Shown here piece after piece: positions 52,353 to 60,909 of a stretch of 64,000 bases of DNA (the stretch's first letter is position 1; the number at the start of each line of letters is the position of its first letter). Made by a program: the position numbers and the translations under genes. The stretch comes from an uncultured Opitutia bacterium (GTDB lineage: Bacteria > Verrucomicrobiota > Verrucomicrobiia > Opitutales > Opitutaceae). The stretch lies in the NCBI GenBank assembly GCA_903862955.1, contig CAIPAH010000008.1, positions 62,001 to 126,000 on the forward strand, written 5' to 3'. The notes below the pieces were generated by a model that was given only the letters and a program-made list of their open reading frames with translations, was not told the origin of the DNA and did no database searches.

Positions 52353-53966
52353 TCAGTCCCCGGAATAGCCGGGAATTTGGCTGACGTCCACCGGGTCGAT
52401 CTGCGCGGGGTCCATGAATTGTTGCGCATAACGCAGGTAGACCCGCTCGCGAACAAAGATATCGAAGAGGTCGGGATCCACGTGCCCGTTCTTCCGCATC
52501 TGGCCGAGGATGTGCAGTGACTCCGTCAGGGTCTTGCCCTTTTTGTAAGGCCGGTCGCGCGCGGTCAGCGCCTCGAAAATGTCCGCGATGCCCATGATGC
52601 GCGCCGGGACGGACATCTGGTCGCGCGTGAGCCCACGCGGATAGCCCTTGCCGTCCATGCGTTCATGATGGCCGCCCGCATATTCGGGGACGTTCTTGAG
52701 CTCGCGCGGCCAGGGGAGCGCCTCGAGCATCTTGATGGTGACCTCGATGTGATGGTTGATGACCTGCCGCTCCGCCGCCGTGAGCGTGCCGTTGGGAATG
52801 GTGAGGTTTTCCAGCTCGTTGGGCGTCAGCAGATCGGCTTCCCGCCCAGTCGTGTCCTTCCAGCGGTATTTGCAGGAGATGTCATACACCTGCTCCCGGT
52901 CCGCGCTCTTCATCGTCTCGCTCCCCACGTTGCAGCGCCGGAGAAACTCCCGGTCGCGCTCAATCTCCTCCAATCGCGCCTGGTAGGCCGCCTGGTCGCC
53001 AGACTTCAGCCACGCAATTTCCGCCTCGCGCTTGATCACCTCGAACCGCGTGTCCACCAGCTCGATGCGGTCATGGATGGTCTGCAGTTTGGTGGCCTTG
53101 TCCACGACGTGAACGGGCGTGGTGACCTTGCCGCAGTCGTGCAGCAGGCTCGCGATTTTCAGCTCGTAACGGTCCTTGTCCGTCATCTGCCACGCAGCCA
53201 GCGGGCCCGCCGCCGTCTCGTGCGCGGCCTCCGCGAGCAACATCGTCAGGACCGGCACGCGGTGGCAGTGCCCTCCCGTGTAGGCCGACTTGTCGTCAAT
53301 CGCCTCGTTGATCAGGTTGATGAATGACTCGAACAGGTTCTCGAGTTGCAGCATCAACAGCCGGTTGGTCAGCGCGACGGCCGCCTGCGACGCCAGCGAT
53401 CCCGCCAGCCGCTCATCCGTCTCGCTGAACGGCACGGGAGCGCCGGTGACGGGATCCTTTGCGTTGATCAGCTGCAACACGCCGATGATCTCACCCTCGT
53501 GATTCTTCATCGGGACCGTCAGGAACGACTGCGACCGGTAGCCCGTGCGTGCGTCGAAAGCCTTGGTGCCGGCAAAATCGAAACCCTCCTCCCGGTAGGC
53601 GTCGGCGATGTTCACCGTGCGGTCGCGCAGCACGGCATACGCCGCCACCATCGTCGTGTTCTCGCGTCCCTGTGCGTCGTGCAGCGCGATGGGCTCGAAC
53701 GGTATCTTCACCCCCGTGGTTCCTCCCATGGCGATCTTGAGCGAGTCCGTGCGGATGATTTCGAAATGCAGCAGGTTGCGGTCCGACGCGTGCCGCCGAT
53801 AGAGCGTGCCGCCATCGGCCCGGGTGATCTGCTTGGCGGCGACCAGGATGGTCTCGAGCAGCCGGTCGATGTCGCGCTCCTGGGAGAGCGCGATGCCGAC
53901 CTCGTTCAGCTCGGAGAGACGCCGGATCAGCTCCGGCACCCCCGCCAGCCTGTCTGGGCTGTTCAT
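52353..53966 (-). CDS. GAF/HD-GYP cyclic-di-GMP phosphodiesterase-like protein
   Basis: 537 residues. The N-terminal GAF-type sensor (about 25-195) includes ADGGTLYRRHASDRN and MKNHEGEIIGVLQLINAKD. The C-terminal HD-GYP domain (about 230-500) has ASLLHDCGKVTTPVHVVDKA (HD), ERQVINHHIEV and the GYP-type HHERMDGKGYPRGL, suggesting hydrolysis of cyclic di-GMP under control of a ligand bound by GAF. It has an insert of about 80 residues between HD and GYP elements, typical of a subset. It links this region to sessile/motile switching. Confidence 0.92.
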   Translation of the reverse strand: MNSPDRLAGVPELIRRLSELNEVGIALSQERDIDRLLETILVAAKQITRADGGTLYRRHASDRNLLHFEIIRTDSLKIAMGGTTGVKIPFEPIALHDAQGRENTTMVAAYAVLRDRTVNIADAYREEGFDFAGTKAFDARTGYRSQSFLTVPMKNHEGEIIGVLQLINAKDPVTGAPVPFSETDERLAGSLASQAAVALTNRLLMLQLENLFESFINLINEAIDDKSAYTGGHCHRVPVLTMLLAEAAHETAAGPLAAWQMTDKDRYELKIASLLHDCGKVTTPVHVVDKATKLQTIHDRIELVDTRFEVIKREAEIAWLKSGDQAAYQARLEEIERDREFLRRCNVGSETMKSADREQVYDISCKYRWKDTTGREADLLTPNELENLTIPNGTLTAAERQVINHHIEVTIKMLEALPWPRELKNVPEYAGGHHERMDGKGYPRGLTRDQMSVPARIMGIADIFEALTARDRPYKKGKTLTESLHILGQMRKNGHVDPDLFDIFVRERVYLRYAQQFMDPAQIDPVDVSQIPGYSGD

Positions 53967-54013
53967 TGGTTCACCCTAACCCCGAGCTTGCTCGCTTCAA
54001 TGCGGATGAATGC

Positions 54014-55666
54014 TTACCCGCCGGCCTGACAGAGACAGGATGAGGTGATCGTGAGATCCGCGCGGCTCCAGGTTTTCGTGAATTCCGCCCGCACCGCGGT
54101 GGCCTCTGCGGTCTTGTGCTCGAACGTCAGCGCCTCCGCCAAGCCGAAGAGCGACCAGCCGTTAGCCGGCAGCCGGGCGAGGTCTTCACGGTAAACCTGC
54201 TCCGCCTCGGCGTAGCGCCCGTGCTTCAACAGGGCGGCGCCCAACGAATGGCGCGTGGGAATAATCCACGAAGGCGGCTCGTCATATTTCAGGGCATCCT
54301 CGGCCTTCACGGCGTCCCGCAGTTGTGCGAGTCCCTCGTCGACCTTCCCCTCGCGGACCAGGATTTCGCCGGCCAGCATCGGGGTGACGATCGCCAGGAC
54401 CGTCTGGCATGAGTTGTTGCCCGCGGCGATCTCGTCAGCCGGCACGGCCTTGGCCGCCTCGGCGTAGAGCGCCTGCTCCTTGCGCGCGCTCGCGGTGTCG
54501 CCCTTGGCCGCGAAGGCGATGCCGCGCGCGGCATGTTGAAACGCATGCGTGAACGGCTCCGTGGCCGGATGCGCCGGTTCGGCCAGCACGTCATCCCAGT
54601 GGCCGAAACGGACCATCGTCTCCATCGGCATGGCACGCCATGTCTCAGCCACCGAGCCGAATTCCTGCATGAATTCCGTGGGCAGGCCCGCCACGAGGTC
54701 CTGCATGTGCTGCAGCGCCAGCCGGCTCTGGCCGGTCATCATGGCCGCATACGCCAGCATGTGCTGGTTGTGCGCGATGTAGACCGGCAGGAAACCCTTG
54801 GGTGGACCCGCAGCACGGCGATGCGCCGCGTCGGCGGCCACGGCCTGGGTGTTGGAATCAATCGCATCCTGCCAGCGCCCCACGCGGATGTAGATGTGCG
54901 ACGGCATGTGCACGTTGTGCGCGAGGCCGGGCTGCAGCGTGCGGAGGCGGTCCGCCGCCGGAATGGCGCGCTCGGGGTGCGGCGAAGCTTCGACAGCGTG
55001 GATGTAGAGGTGATTCGCGAAGGGATGCTGCAGGTCGAGCTTCAGCACCGCGTCCAGCGTCGTCAGGATCTCGTCCGTGCCCGGCTGCGGTTGTCCAGCG
55101 GGTGTCCATTGGTCCCACGGGCGAAGGTCCATCATGGCCTCGGCAAAGAATACGCCCACGTCGGTATTGTCCGGATGTGCCTGCCACACCCGGCGCATGG
55201 CATTGGCGTAGGCCAGGTCCAGCGCGCTGCGGTCCTCGGGCTGAGGGTTGGCGTAGCGGTGACCAAGCGCTTCGATCAGGTCGCGTTCGACCGGCGACGC
55301 CCGGGGCGCCGCAGCCTGGGCCAAGGCCAACTCCTTCCAAGCCAGCTCCGCGGCCGGCGGCGGCACGAAGGGAAAATTGATGTGCGGCCCGCTGGCGAGC
55401 GCGATGCCCCAGTGCGGCATCGCGGCGGCCGGGTCCAGCCGCGCCGCCTGCTGAAACGAGCGGATGGCGGAGCCATGGTTGAAACCGAACAGCAGCCGGA
55501 TGCCTTGGTCGAAGTAACGCTGGGCGGCGGGCGAGTTGGTCGTGATCTTGAACGTGTGATTGCCGAGGCCTTCGAGCAGCGGAACCGGTGTCTCCCCTTG
55601 GACTGCCGGGCCACCGAGGCCCAGCGCGAGCAACAGCAGAAAAACCACGCGCAAGGAAGTTTTCAT
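54014..55666 (-). CDS. Secreted TPR-repeat protein of unknown function
   Basis: 550-residue exported protein, signal peptide about 1-25 (LRVVFLLLLALGLGGPAVQG). TPR-like helical pairs run through the sequence (FDQGIRLLFGFNHGSAIRSF, SFQQAARLDPAAAMPHWGIA), with several His-rich spots (NHLYIHAVEASPH, HMPSHIYIRVGRW, HNQHMLAYAAMM), and it ends TITSSCLCQAGG. Similar proteins occur in Acidobacteria and Bacteroidota, mostly unnamed. It may bind a metal through the His/Cys positions, but this is a guess. Confidence 0.82.
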   Translation of the reverse strand: MKTSLRVVFLLLLALGLGGPAVQGETPVPLLEGLGNHTFKITTNSPAAQRYFDQGIRLLFGFNHGSAIRSFQQAARLDPAAAMPHWGIALASGPHINFPFVPPPAAELAWKELALAQAAAPRASPVERDLIEALGHRYANPQPEDRSALDLAYANAMRRVWQAHPDNTDVGVFFAEAMMDLRPWDQWTPAGQPQPGTDEILTTLDAVLKLDLQHPFANHLYIHAVEASPHPERAIPAADRLRTLQPGLAHNVHMPSHIYIRVGRWQDAIDSNTQAVAADAAHRRAAGPPKGFLPVYIAHNQHMLAYAAMMTGQSRLALQHMQDLVAGLPTEFMQEFGSVAETWRAMPMETMVRFGHWDDVLAEPAHPATEPFTHAFQHAARGIAFAAKGDTASARKEQALYAEAAKAVPADEIAAGNNSCQTVLAIVTPMLAGEILVREGKVDEGLAQLRDAVKAEDALKYDEPPSWIIPTRHSLGAALLKHGRYAEAEQVYREDLARLPANGWSLFGLAEALTFEHKTAEATAVRAEFTKTWSRADLTITSSCLCQAGG

Positions 55667-55763
55667 GCGGCGGGAGTTTACCTTTCAAAAGCCGCTTGAA
55701 AAGCCCGGCTTGCGGGGAATTTGCGGGTGCGTTTCGCGGATTTAGCTGTCAGTGTCCGGACCT

Positions 55764-56561
55764 ATGCATCGCCAGCCGCTCATCGTCGAGGACCCGGTCA
55801 AGCTGAAGCATTTCGACCCGGCGTATTGCGGCGGGCTGGACAAGCATAAGACCAAGGACGCCACCGCCCGGCTCGGGCGACGCATCGATGAGCTCCAGCA
55901 GCTGTTTTATGCGAACTCCTCCCATGCACTGCTGTTGCTGTTCCAAGGCATGGACGCGAGCGGCAAGGACGGTTCGATCCGGAGTGTCTTCAAGCACGTC
56001 AATCCCGCCGGCGTCACCGTCACCAATTTCAAGGTCCCTTCCGCCGAGGAAAGTGCCCACGACTACTTGTGGCGCATCCACCGCGCGGTGCCGCCGCGCG
56101 GCACCATCGGCGTGTTCAACCGCTCCCAATACGAGGCCGTGCTCGTCGAGCGCGTCCAGGAGATCGTGCCCCCGAGGATCTGGAAAAGCCGTTACGGGCA
56201 GATCGTGGAATTCGAGCGCATGCTCGTGGAGAACCGCGTCGTCCTGCTGAAATTCTACCTCCACATCAGCCGCGAGGAACAGGCCCGCCGCTTCGAGGAA
56301 CGCTACGCTGACCCGAAGAAACATTGGAAGTTTTCCAGCTTGGACCTCCGGGCCCGGCAGCATTGGAGCGACTACATCGACGCCTACGAGGACATGCTCA
56401 ACGCCACCAGTCACCCGGCGGCGCGCTGGCACGTGGTCCCCGCGGATCGCAATTGGTATCGCGACTACGTCATCGCCCGCGAGGTCGCGTCCGCGCTGGC
56501 GGCCCTGAAAATGACGTGGCCGAAGCTGCCGAATGACCTGAAGAAGGTCCGGATCAAGTAG
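55764..56561 (+). CDS. ppk2: Polyphosphate kinase 2 family protein (PPK2)
   Basis: 265-residue P-loop phosphotransferase that uses polyphosphate to phosphorylate nucleotides. Walker A is LFQGMDASGKDGSIRSVFKH, followed by PSAEESAHDYLWRIHRAVPP, Walker B region GTIGVFNRSQYEAVLV, and the lid RFEERYADPKKHWKFSSLD. The HDYLWRIHRA and NRSQYE motifs match the single-domain class III-like PPK2 group, which can use AMP or ADP. Start ATG 55764 rather than GTG 55752. It ends in an 8-base tail-to-tail overlap with the methyltransferase gene. Confidence 0.94.
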   Translation: MHRQPLIVEDPVKLKHFDPAYCGGLDKHKTKDATARLGRRIDELQQLFYANSSHALLLLFQGMDASGKDGSIRSVFKHVNPAGVTVTNFKVPSAEESAHDYLWRIHRAVPPRGTIGVFNRSQYEAVLVERVQEIVPPRIWKSRYGQIVEFERMLVENRVVLLKFYLHISREEQARRFEERYADPKKHWKFSSLDLRARQHWSDYIDAYEDMLNATSHPAARWHVVPADRNWYRDYVIAREVASALAALKMTWPKLPNDLKKVRIK

Positions 56562-57399
56562 ACGGAATCTCCGGGTCGGATGCGTCGGCAGTCGTTTCCG
56601 CCGGCGCTTTCATGAAGCAAAAGGAGTGGTAAACAACCCGCCCCTGCTGGAGGGCGTTGTAGACGACGGATCCGGGAATACCCGCAAAGTCCCGGCCCAG
56701 GGAATGCAGCCACTTGGGCAGGCAGCGGGTCACGAGTTCCTCCGCCCGCGCAGCGTTGCGATCCAGCCCGCGCACGACCTCGGCCGAAATGGCCTGCGAA
56801 TGAATCAGCTCCAGCGGCGTGGACGTGAGCGCGAGATTCCACGCCGGCACTTCATCGTGAAACCGGAAGTCCGCATAGAGAAAATAGCCCCCCGGTCGCA
56901 GCACGCGTTCCACTTCCTTCAGGAACTGCCCGAAATCCGCGTAACAATGGGACGCCTCGATGTTGATCACCGCGTCCACGGTTTCCGCGGCGAACGGCAG
57001 CAGCTCCGCCTCGCCGCGGACGAAAGTCAGCCCGTCACCGTTGTAGCGCGCCTCGCACAGCCGGATCGCCGCGGCGTTCAGGTCGAGGGCGGTGTAGGTC
57101 GCCGGCCGCAGGGCTTGGTTCAGGTAGGCAGCGCCCCCGCCGTGTCCGCAGCTGACTTCGAGGACATGCTTTCCCCCGAGCTCCGCCTGCGTGGCGACGT
57201 GATGATACAGCTGGATGCAAGCACGGTCCGTCTCGTCCGCGGGCGCCAGCGGCAGGCCCATGGGCGGGTCCGTTTCAAAGCCGTAGTTGAGAAACCGGAC
57301 CGTCTCTTCCCGCAGGCGGCGCGTGACAAAGGGATACCACAGGCGCCAGAGCATCGCGCGCACACCACCTACCGCGTAGAGTCGGGAAAAGAGGGACAT
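56554..57399 (-). CDS. Class I SAM-dependent methyltransferase
   Basis: 281 residues. Motif I VLEVSCGHGGGAAYL (about 78-92), acidic motif II YTALDLNAAAI, motif III region AELLPFAAETVDAVINIEAS and motif IV LRPGGYFLYADFRFHDE fit a Rossmann methyltransferase of the UbiE/COQ5-like type. The N-terminal RLWYPFVTRRLREETVRFLN and the C-terminal part with HSFCFMKAP look like small-molecule or lipid methyltransferases. Substrate not determinable. It converges with PPK2. Confidence 0.9.
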   Translation of the reverse strand: MSLFSRLYAVGGVRAMLWRLWYPFVTRRLREETVRFLNYGFETDPPMGLPLAPADETDRACIQLYHHVATQAELGGKHVLEVSCGHGGGAAYLNQALRPATYTALDLNAAAIRLCEARYNGDGLTFVRGEAELLPFAAETVDAVINIEASHCYADFGQFLKEVERVLRPGGYFLYADFRFHDEVPAWNLALTSTPLELIHSQAISAEVVRGLDRNAARAEELVTRCLPKWLHSLGRDFAGIPGSVVYNALQQGRVVYHSFCFMKAPAETTADASDPEIPST

Positions 57400-57512
57400 T
57401 GCCGCCGAAACAGGGTCACTGTAACCGGGTGACGGGCTGCATGGCGAGCTGGATTGACGCCCTCGCCCTAGACCGCACGCTGCCGTGCACCACGCCGCGC
57501 CCGCACCTTCTC

Positions 57513-58109
57513 ATGCACCGTTTCGCCCAAATCGCCTGCCTCGGCCTTGTCTGCTCCGCCGCCACGTTCGCCGCCGAACCCCTCAACGCGCCCCCGCCGC
57601 CATGGGCCGCCCCCGAGTGGACCGTCGAGTCCGGCGTCCTTTGGGAAATCGGCACCGGCACGCCTTTTCCCTACCGGCTGATTGAGACGCAGCTGACCTG
57701 GAAGTCGGCCGAGTTCATCACGCACGTGAACGAGGACGGCTCCCGCATCATCATCCGCCATCGCTTCGCCCTGTTCGGCGCGCGCATGCAGCAGGGACCC
57801 GAGTCGCACTACATCGCCTTCTCCGCCTCGCCGTCGCTCGAGTGGTGGAACGCCGCGGGGACGTGGTCCGTCTTTGGCGGCATTGGCGGCGGCTTCGGGG
57901 GGCTCGATTCGCAGGGCATCAAGGGCGGCGAGGGCCAGGACTTCACCTTGAACTGGATGATGCGCGGCGGCCTCGAGCACGCCATTTCCCGGAACGGACG
58001 GCTGAGCGCCGGCATCATGTATCAGCACATGTCCAATGGTGGCCAGACCAAGCCCAACCCAGGCATCGATGCACTGGGCTTCATGATCGGGTATTCGTGG
58101 ACGCACTAA
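57513..58109 (+). CDS. pagL: Lipid A 3-O-deacylase, PagL family
   Basis: 198-residue outer-membrane beta-barrel enzyme that removes the 3-O acyl chain from lipid A. Signal peptide about 1-22 ([20 protein letters not shown]). The C-terminal active-site signature [20 protein letters not shown] contains the His and Ser of the His-Ser-Glu triad, as in PagL. Beta-strand pattern throughout ([29 protein letters not shown]). The ATG at 57513 opens the signal peptide. The presence of both lpxI and pagL supports an LPS-bearing envelope. Confidence 0.92.
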   Translation: MHRFAQIACLGLVCSAATFAAEPLNAPPPPWAAPEWTVESGVLWEIGTGTPFPYRLIETQLTWKSAEFITHVNEDGSRIIIRHRFALFGARMQQGPESHYIAFSASPSLEWWNAAGTWSVFGGIGGGFGGLDSQGIKGGEGQDFTLNWMMRGGLEHAISRNGRLSAGIMYQHMSNGGQTKPNPGIDALGFMIGYSWTH

Positions 58110-58132
58110 GCCGTCCCGCCTCCGTCCCATTC

Positions 58133-58354
58133 ATGAATGAACCGCCGTCCCGCGATCCGCTGCACGGCGTGACGCTGGAAAAACTCCTGACCGAACTCGT
58201 CGAGCATTATGGCTGGACGGAATTGGGCCAGCGCATCGACATCCGCTGCTTCAATTTTGACCCGAGCATATCCTCGAGCCTGAAATTCCTCCGCAAAACC
58301 CCCTGGGCCCGGGCCAAGGTCGAGCAGCTCTACGTCAGCCTGAAGCAGGTCTGA
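58133..58354 (+). CDS. VF530-family (DUF2132) small DNA-binding-like protein
   Basis: 73 residues, starting 23 bases after the pagL stop. The body [40 protein letters not shown] and [20 protein letters not shown] matches the VF530 family almost end to end; the Vibrio fischeri founding protein has a known helical structure, and DNA binding is proposed for the family. The function is not established. The start at 58133 gives the family's usual compact length. Confidence 0.94.
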   Translation: MNEPPSRDPLHGVTLEKLLTELVEHYGWTELGQRIDIRCFNFDPSISSSLKFLRKTPWARAKVEQLYVSLKQV

Positions 58355-58395
58355 ACGTTTTCACGTCGCGTCCATCGCGGGCGTCGCGAGAAACC

Positions 58396-59082
58396 TCACT
58401 CCTCCGCCCCACCGACGCTCAGCGATTTGCCGTTGTCCTTCGCGCCCAGCCCGAGAATGAACGGCGCCGCCTGCTTGGCCCACGCCTCGGCCTTGGGATA
58501 GGCCGCCGCCCCGTCCGCCCACGCCTGCCGCAGCATATCGGTGTCGATCACGCCCGGATTGAGCGGAACCGCGGCCATGCCGGCGGGCAGCTCGGCCGCA
58601 AGGGCCTTCGTCAGGCCTTCGACGGCAAACTTCGTGGCGCAGTAGGGCGCGACGTCAGGCGACACGCTGCGGCCCCAGCCGGAGCTGAGATTGACGATCA
58701 CGCCCTTCTTGGCCGCCACCATGGCGGGCACAAAATGCCGGATCACGTTCACCACGCCCCGGATGTTCACGTCGACAACCTTGGTAAACTCCTTGTCGTC
58801 CTGCTCCCAGAGTGGCGACAGCCGGTTCATCAGCGCGGCGTTGTTGATGAGGATATCCGGCGGGCTGCCCGCCTCGAGCACTTTGGCTGCCCACAGCGCG
58901 ACCTTGCTGTCGAGGGCAACATCCACGACGGAGAAATCGTGCGGCGCCCCGTGCGTCATGCGGAGGTCAAAGACCGCCTCGCCGCCCCGGCCGCAGCCGA
59001 GGACCGTGTGTCCGCCCCGGATAAATTCCTCCGCCAGCGCCCGGCCCAGTCCGCGCGTCGCACCCGTGATCACGATTTTCAT
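58396..59082 (-). CDS. Short-chain dehydrogenase/reductase
   Basis: 228 residues with Rossmann fold: TGATRGLGRALAEEFIRGGH (TGxxxGxG), INNAALMNRLSPLW (NNAA), the catalytic Ser in VNLSSGWGRS and the YxxxK in APYCATKFAVEGLTKALAAE. These place it in the classical SDR family with a Ser-Tyr-Lys catalytic set; coenzyme preference (NADP or NAD) is not obvious. Substrate unknown. The short C-terminus (ending GGAEE) is compact. A hairpin repeat lies just upstream of its start. Confidence 0.92.
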   Translation of the reverse strand: MKIVITGATRGLGRALAEEFIRGGHTVLGCGRGGEAVFDLRMTHGAPHDFSVVDVALDSKVALWAAKVLEAGSPPDILINNAALMNRLSPLWEQDDKEFTKVVDVNIRGVVNVIRHFVPAMVAAKKGVIVNLSSGWGRSVSPDVAPYCATKFAVEGLTKALAAELPAGMAAVPLNPGVIDTDMLRQAWADGAAAYPKAEAWAKQAAPFILGLGAKDNGKSLSVGGAEE

Positions 59083-59087
59083 GGGAG

Positions 59088-59170
59088 AAGTATCAAGGGC
59101 CAGGTATCACCTGCCAAGACGCTAGTCGCCGGACCCGCTTGATACTTGTGACCTGCAACCTGTTACCTGC
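59088..59170. repeat. Intergenic inverted repeat with AAGTATCAAG and tandem ACCTG words
   Basis: AAGTATCAAG (59088-59097) and CTTGATACTT (59138-59147) are a 10-bp perfect inverted pair. Inside and beyond, ACCTG-type words recur: CCAGGTATCACCTG on the left, ACCTGCAACCTGTTACCTG on the right. The region separates the SDR gene from exbD. Confidence 0.8.
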
Positions 59171-59178
59171 GCGCCGCG

Positions 59179-59577
59179 TCACTGCGACTGCAGGCTGATC
59201 TTCATCATGCCGTTCTTGCGGCAGGCGTCCCAGACGTAGGTCACCTTGCCGAGCTGCGTGGTCACGTCGGCGCGGATCAGCACGGGGATGTCCTTGTCGA
59301 CGTTGTGCACCTCGGAAAGCAGGCCCTCGATCTGGTTGTCGGCGACTTTCTTGCCGTTGAAGGACATCGACCCGTCCTTGTCGATCGAGATGGTCACATT
59401 GCCGCGAAACTCGTTTTTGCCGGCCGTTTCGACCTTCGGGAGCGTAATGTTCAGTGTCGCGGCCGACTTGAACTGCATCGTGACGAATGCGAAGAAGATC
59501 AGCATCACGAGCACGTCGATCAGCGGCACGAGGTTCAGCTCGGGCCGTTTGCGCCGTTTTTGGTAAAACCCACTCAT
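59179..59577 (-). CDS. exbD: Biopolymer transport protein ExbD/TolR family
   Basis: 132 residues: one membrane helix (ELNLVPLIDVLVMLIFFAFV) carrying the essential Asp in PLIDVLV, then a periplasmic domain (about 45-130: ISIDKDGSMSFNGKKVADNQ, DKDIPVLIRADVTTQLGKVT) that would transmit proton-motive force to a TonB- or TolA-like partner. It starts inside the end of exbB (ATGA overlap). No tonB or tolA is in the window. Confidence 0.93.
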   Translation of the reverse strand: MSGFYQKRRKRPELNLVPLIDVLVMLIFFAFVTMQFKSAATLNITLPKVETAGKNEFRGNVTISIDKDGSMSFNGKKVADNQIEGLLSEVHNVDKDIPVLIRADVTTQLGKVTYVWDACRKNGMMKISLQSQ

Positions 59578-60149
59578 GAAGATCGCCCGCGCTGGAGGAT
59601 GCGCTCAAGGAGCACGTCGAGCTGCGCCGCGTAGTTCTCGATCCGGCGCGAAAGATAGCCGCTGCCGACCAGCGACGGGATCGCGATGGTGAGGCCGATG
59701 ACGGTGGCGGACAGCGCCAGCGCCACACCCTTGGTGAAGTTGACCGGGTCCGGCAGGCCGGTGTCCGGGGCGATCTGCGAAAACACCTGCAACAGGCCGG
59801 TCACCGTGCCGGTCAGGCCGATGAGGGGCGCCGCGGCATAAATGATGTCGAGATAAGGCACACCCCGCTCCATGCGGTTGATCTCAAGGCGGGCGAACGC
59901 CTTCACGGCTTCCTCGTCCGTCTTGTGCTCCTGGGAAAAATCCACGATGCGGGCCAGCACCGAGTGGTTGCCGCCGACCAAGGGCTTGCCCGAGACGATT
60001 GCATCGACCAGATCGGGGGGCATCACCGCGCCCTGGCGCAGCGCGTAGGCGCGCTCGCAGATGATGAACGCCGCCACCACGGAACAGATTCCGAGCGGAT
60101 AAATGAGCAGGCCGGCGCCCTTAAACACTTCAATCATGGCAATGGACAT
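59574..60149 (-). CDS. exbB: Proton channel protein ExbB/TolQ/MotA family
   Basis: 191 residues with three membrane helices: GAGLLIYPLGICSVVAAFII (N-terminal), YAAAPLIGLTGTVTGLLQVF and GVALALSATVIGLTIAIPSL. The last two contain the conserved pore motifs of the family (LIGLTGTVTG and LSATVIGLTIAIPS). With ExbD it forms the inner-membrane motor energising outer-membrane transport. It is the first gene of this two-gene unit, 49 bases after leuD. Confidence 0.94.
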   Translation of the reverse strand: MSIAMIEVFKGAGLLIYPLGICSVVAAFIICERAYALRQGAVMPPDLVDAIVSGKPLVGGNHSVLARIVDFSQEHKTDEEAVKAFARLEINRMERGVPYLDIIYAAAPLIGLTGTVTGLLQVFSQIAPDTGLPDPVNFTKGVALALSATVIGLTIAIPSLVGSGYLSRRIENYAAQLDVLLERILQRGRSS

Positions 60150-60198
60150 GGGGGGAAAGGTTGCGATTAAGACGCCAGGGATTCGAAAAAGGTTCAGT

Positions 60199-60810
60199 TT
60201 ATTTTTGCGGGACAGCTAGATACGGCAATTGGCTGGCGGTAGCAATAACGGCCTCACGGCCTTCCAGCAGCTCGCCAATCGAGTCCCAACGGCCGTGGAC
60301 CAGCGCATCCCGGGCGGAATCACGCATCGTCAGCTTCACCGTCTGCACGGCGAACCGGATGACCTGCGCCGCCAGGTCGACGGTGATCTCCATCTCCGGG
60401 TGGGCGGCGATGGCCGCCTCGATCCGGGCGATGTCCGCGCGCGCGGCGCTCACGCAGGGCAGCCCGATGGTCGTGGCGTTGCCAAAGAAGATCTCGGCGT
60501 AGCTCTCCGCCACCACGGCCTTGAAGCCAAACTTCTGGATCGCCTGCGGTGCGTGCTCGCGGGAACTGCCGCAGCCAAAATTCGCGCCCGACAGCAGGAT
60601 CCGGGCGCCGCGAAACCGCGCGTCGTCCAACGGATGCACCTGGCCCGCGGCGGCCGTCGCCTTCCGGGCGTCGAAAAACAGTCCCTCTCCCAGCCCGTCG
60701 AAGGTGATGGATTTCAGGAAGCGCGCCGGGATGATCCGGTCGGTGTCGATGTCGTTGCCCGGCACGGTCACACCGCGGCCGGTGATCGAAGTTAGTTTTG
60801 CGAGAGGCAC
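60199..60810 (-). CDS. leuD: 3-isopropylmalate dehydratase small subunit
   Basis: 203-residue swivelling subunit of isopropylmalate isomerase in leucine synthesis. Signature sequence: TGRGVTVPGNDIDTDRIIPA, GANFGCGSSREHAPQAIQKF and VAESYAEIFFGNATTIGLP. It works with LeuC, encoded 99 bases upstream on the same strand. The 60811-60909 gap shows no clear terminator, so one transcript is likely. Confidence 0.97.
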   Translation of the reverse strand: MPLAKLTSITGRGVTVPGNDIDTDRIIPARFLKSITFDGLGEGLFFDARKATAAAGQVHPLDDARFRGARILLSGANFGCGSSREHAPQAIQKFGFKAVVAESYAEIFFGNATTIGLPCVSAARADIARIEAAIAAHPEMEITVDLAAQVIRFAVQTVKLTMRDSARDALVHGRWDSIGELLEGREAVIATASQLPYLAVPQK

Positions 60811-60909
60811 GAGAGGAGGGGGGTTGCCCGCGAATTACGCGAATGGGCGCAAATCTAATGCGGTTCAGGTTTCGGGCAGATTAGCGTGATTCGCGGGAAA
60901 ATGGTTTGG

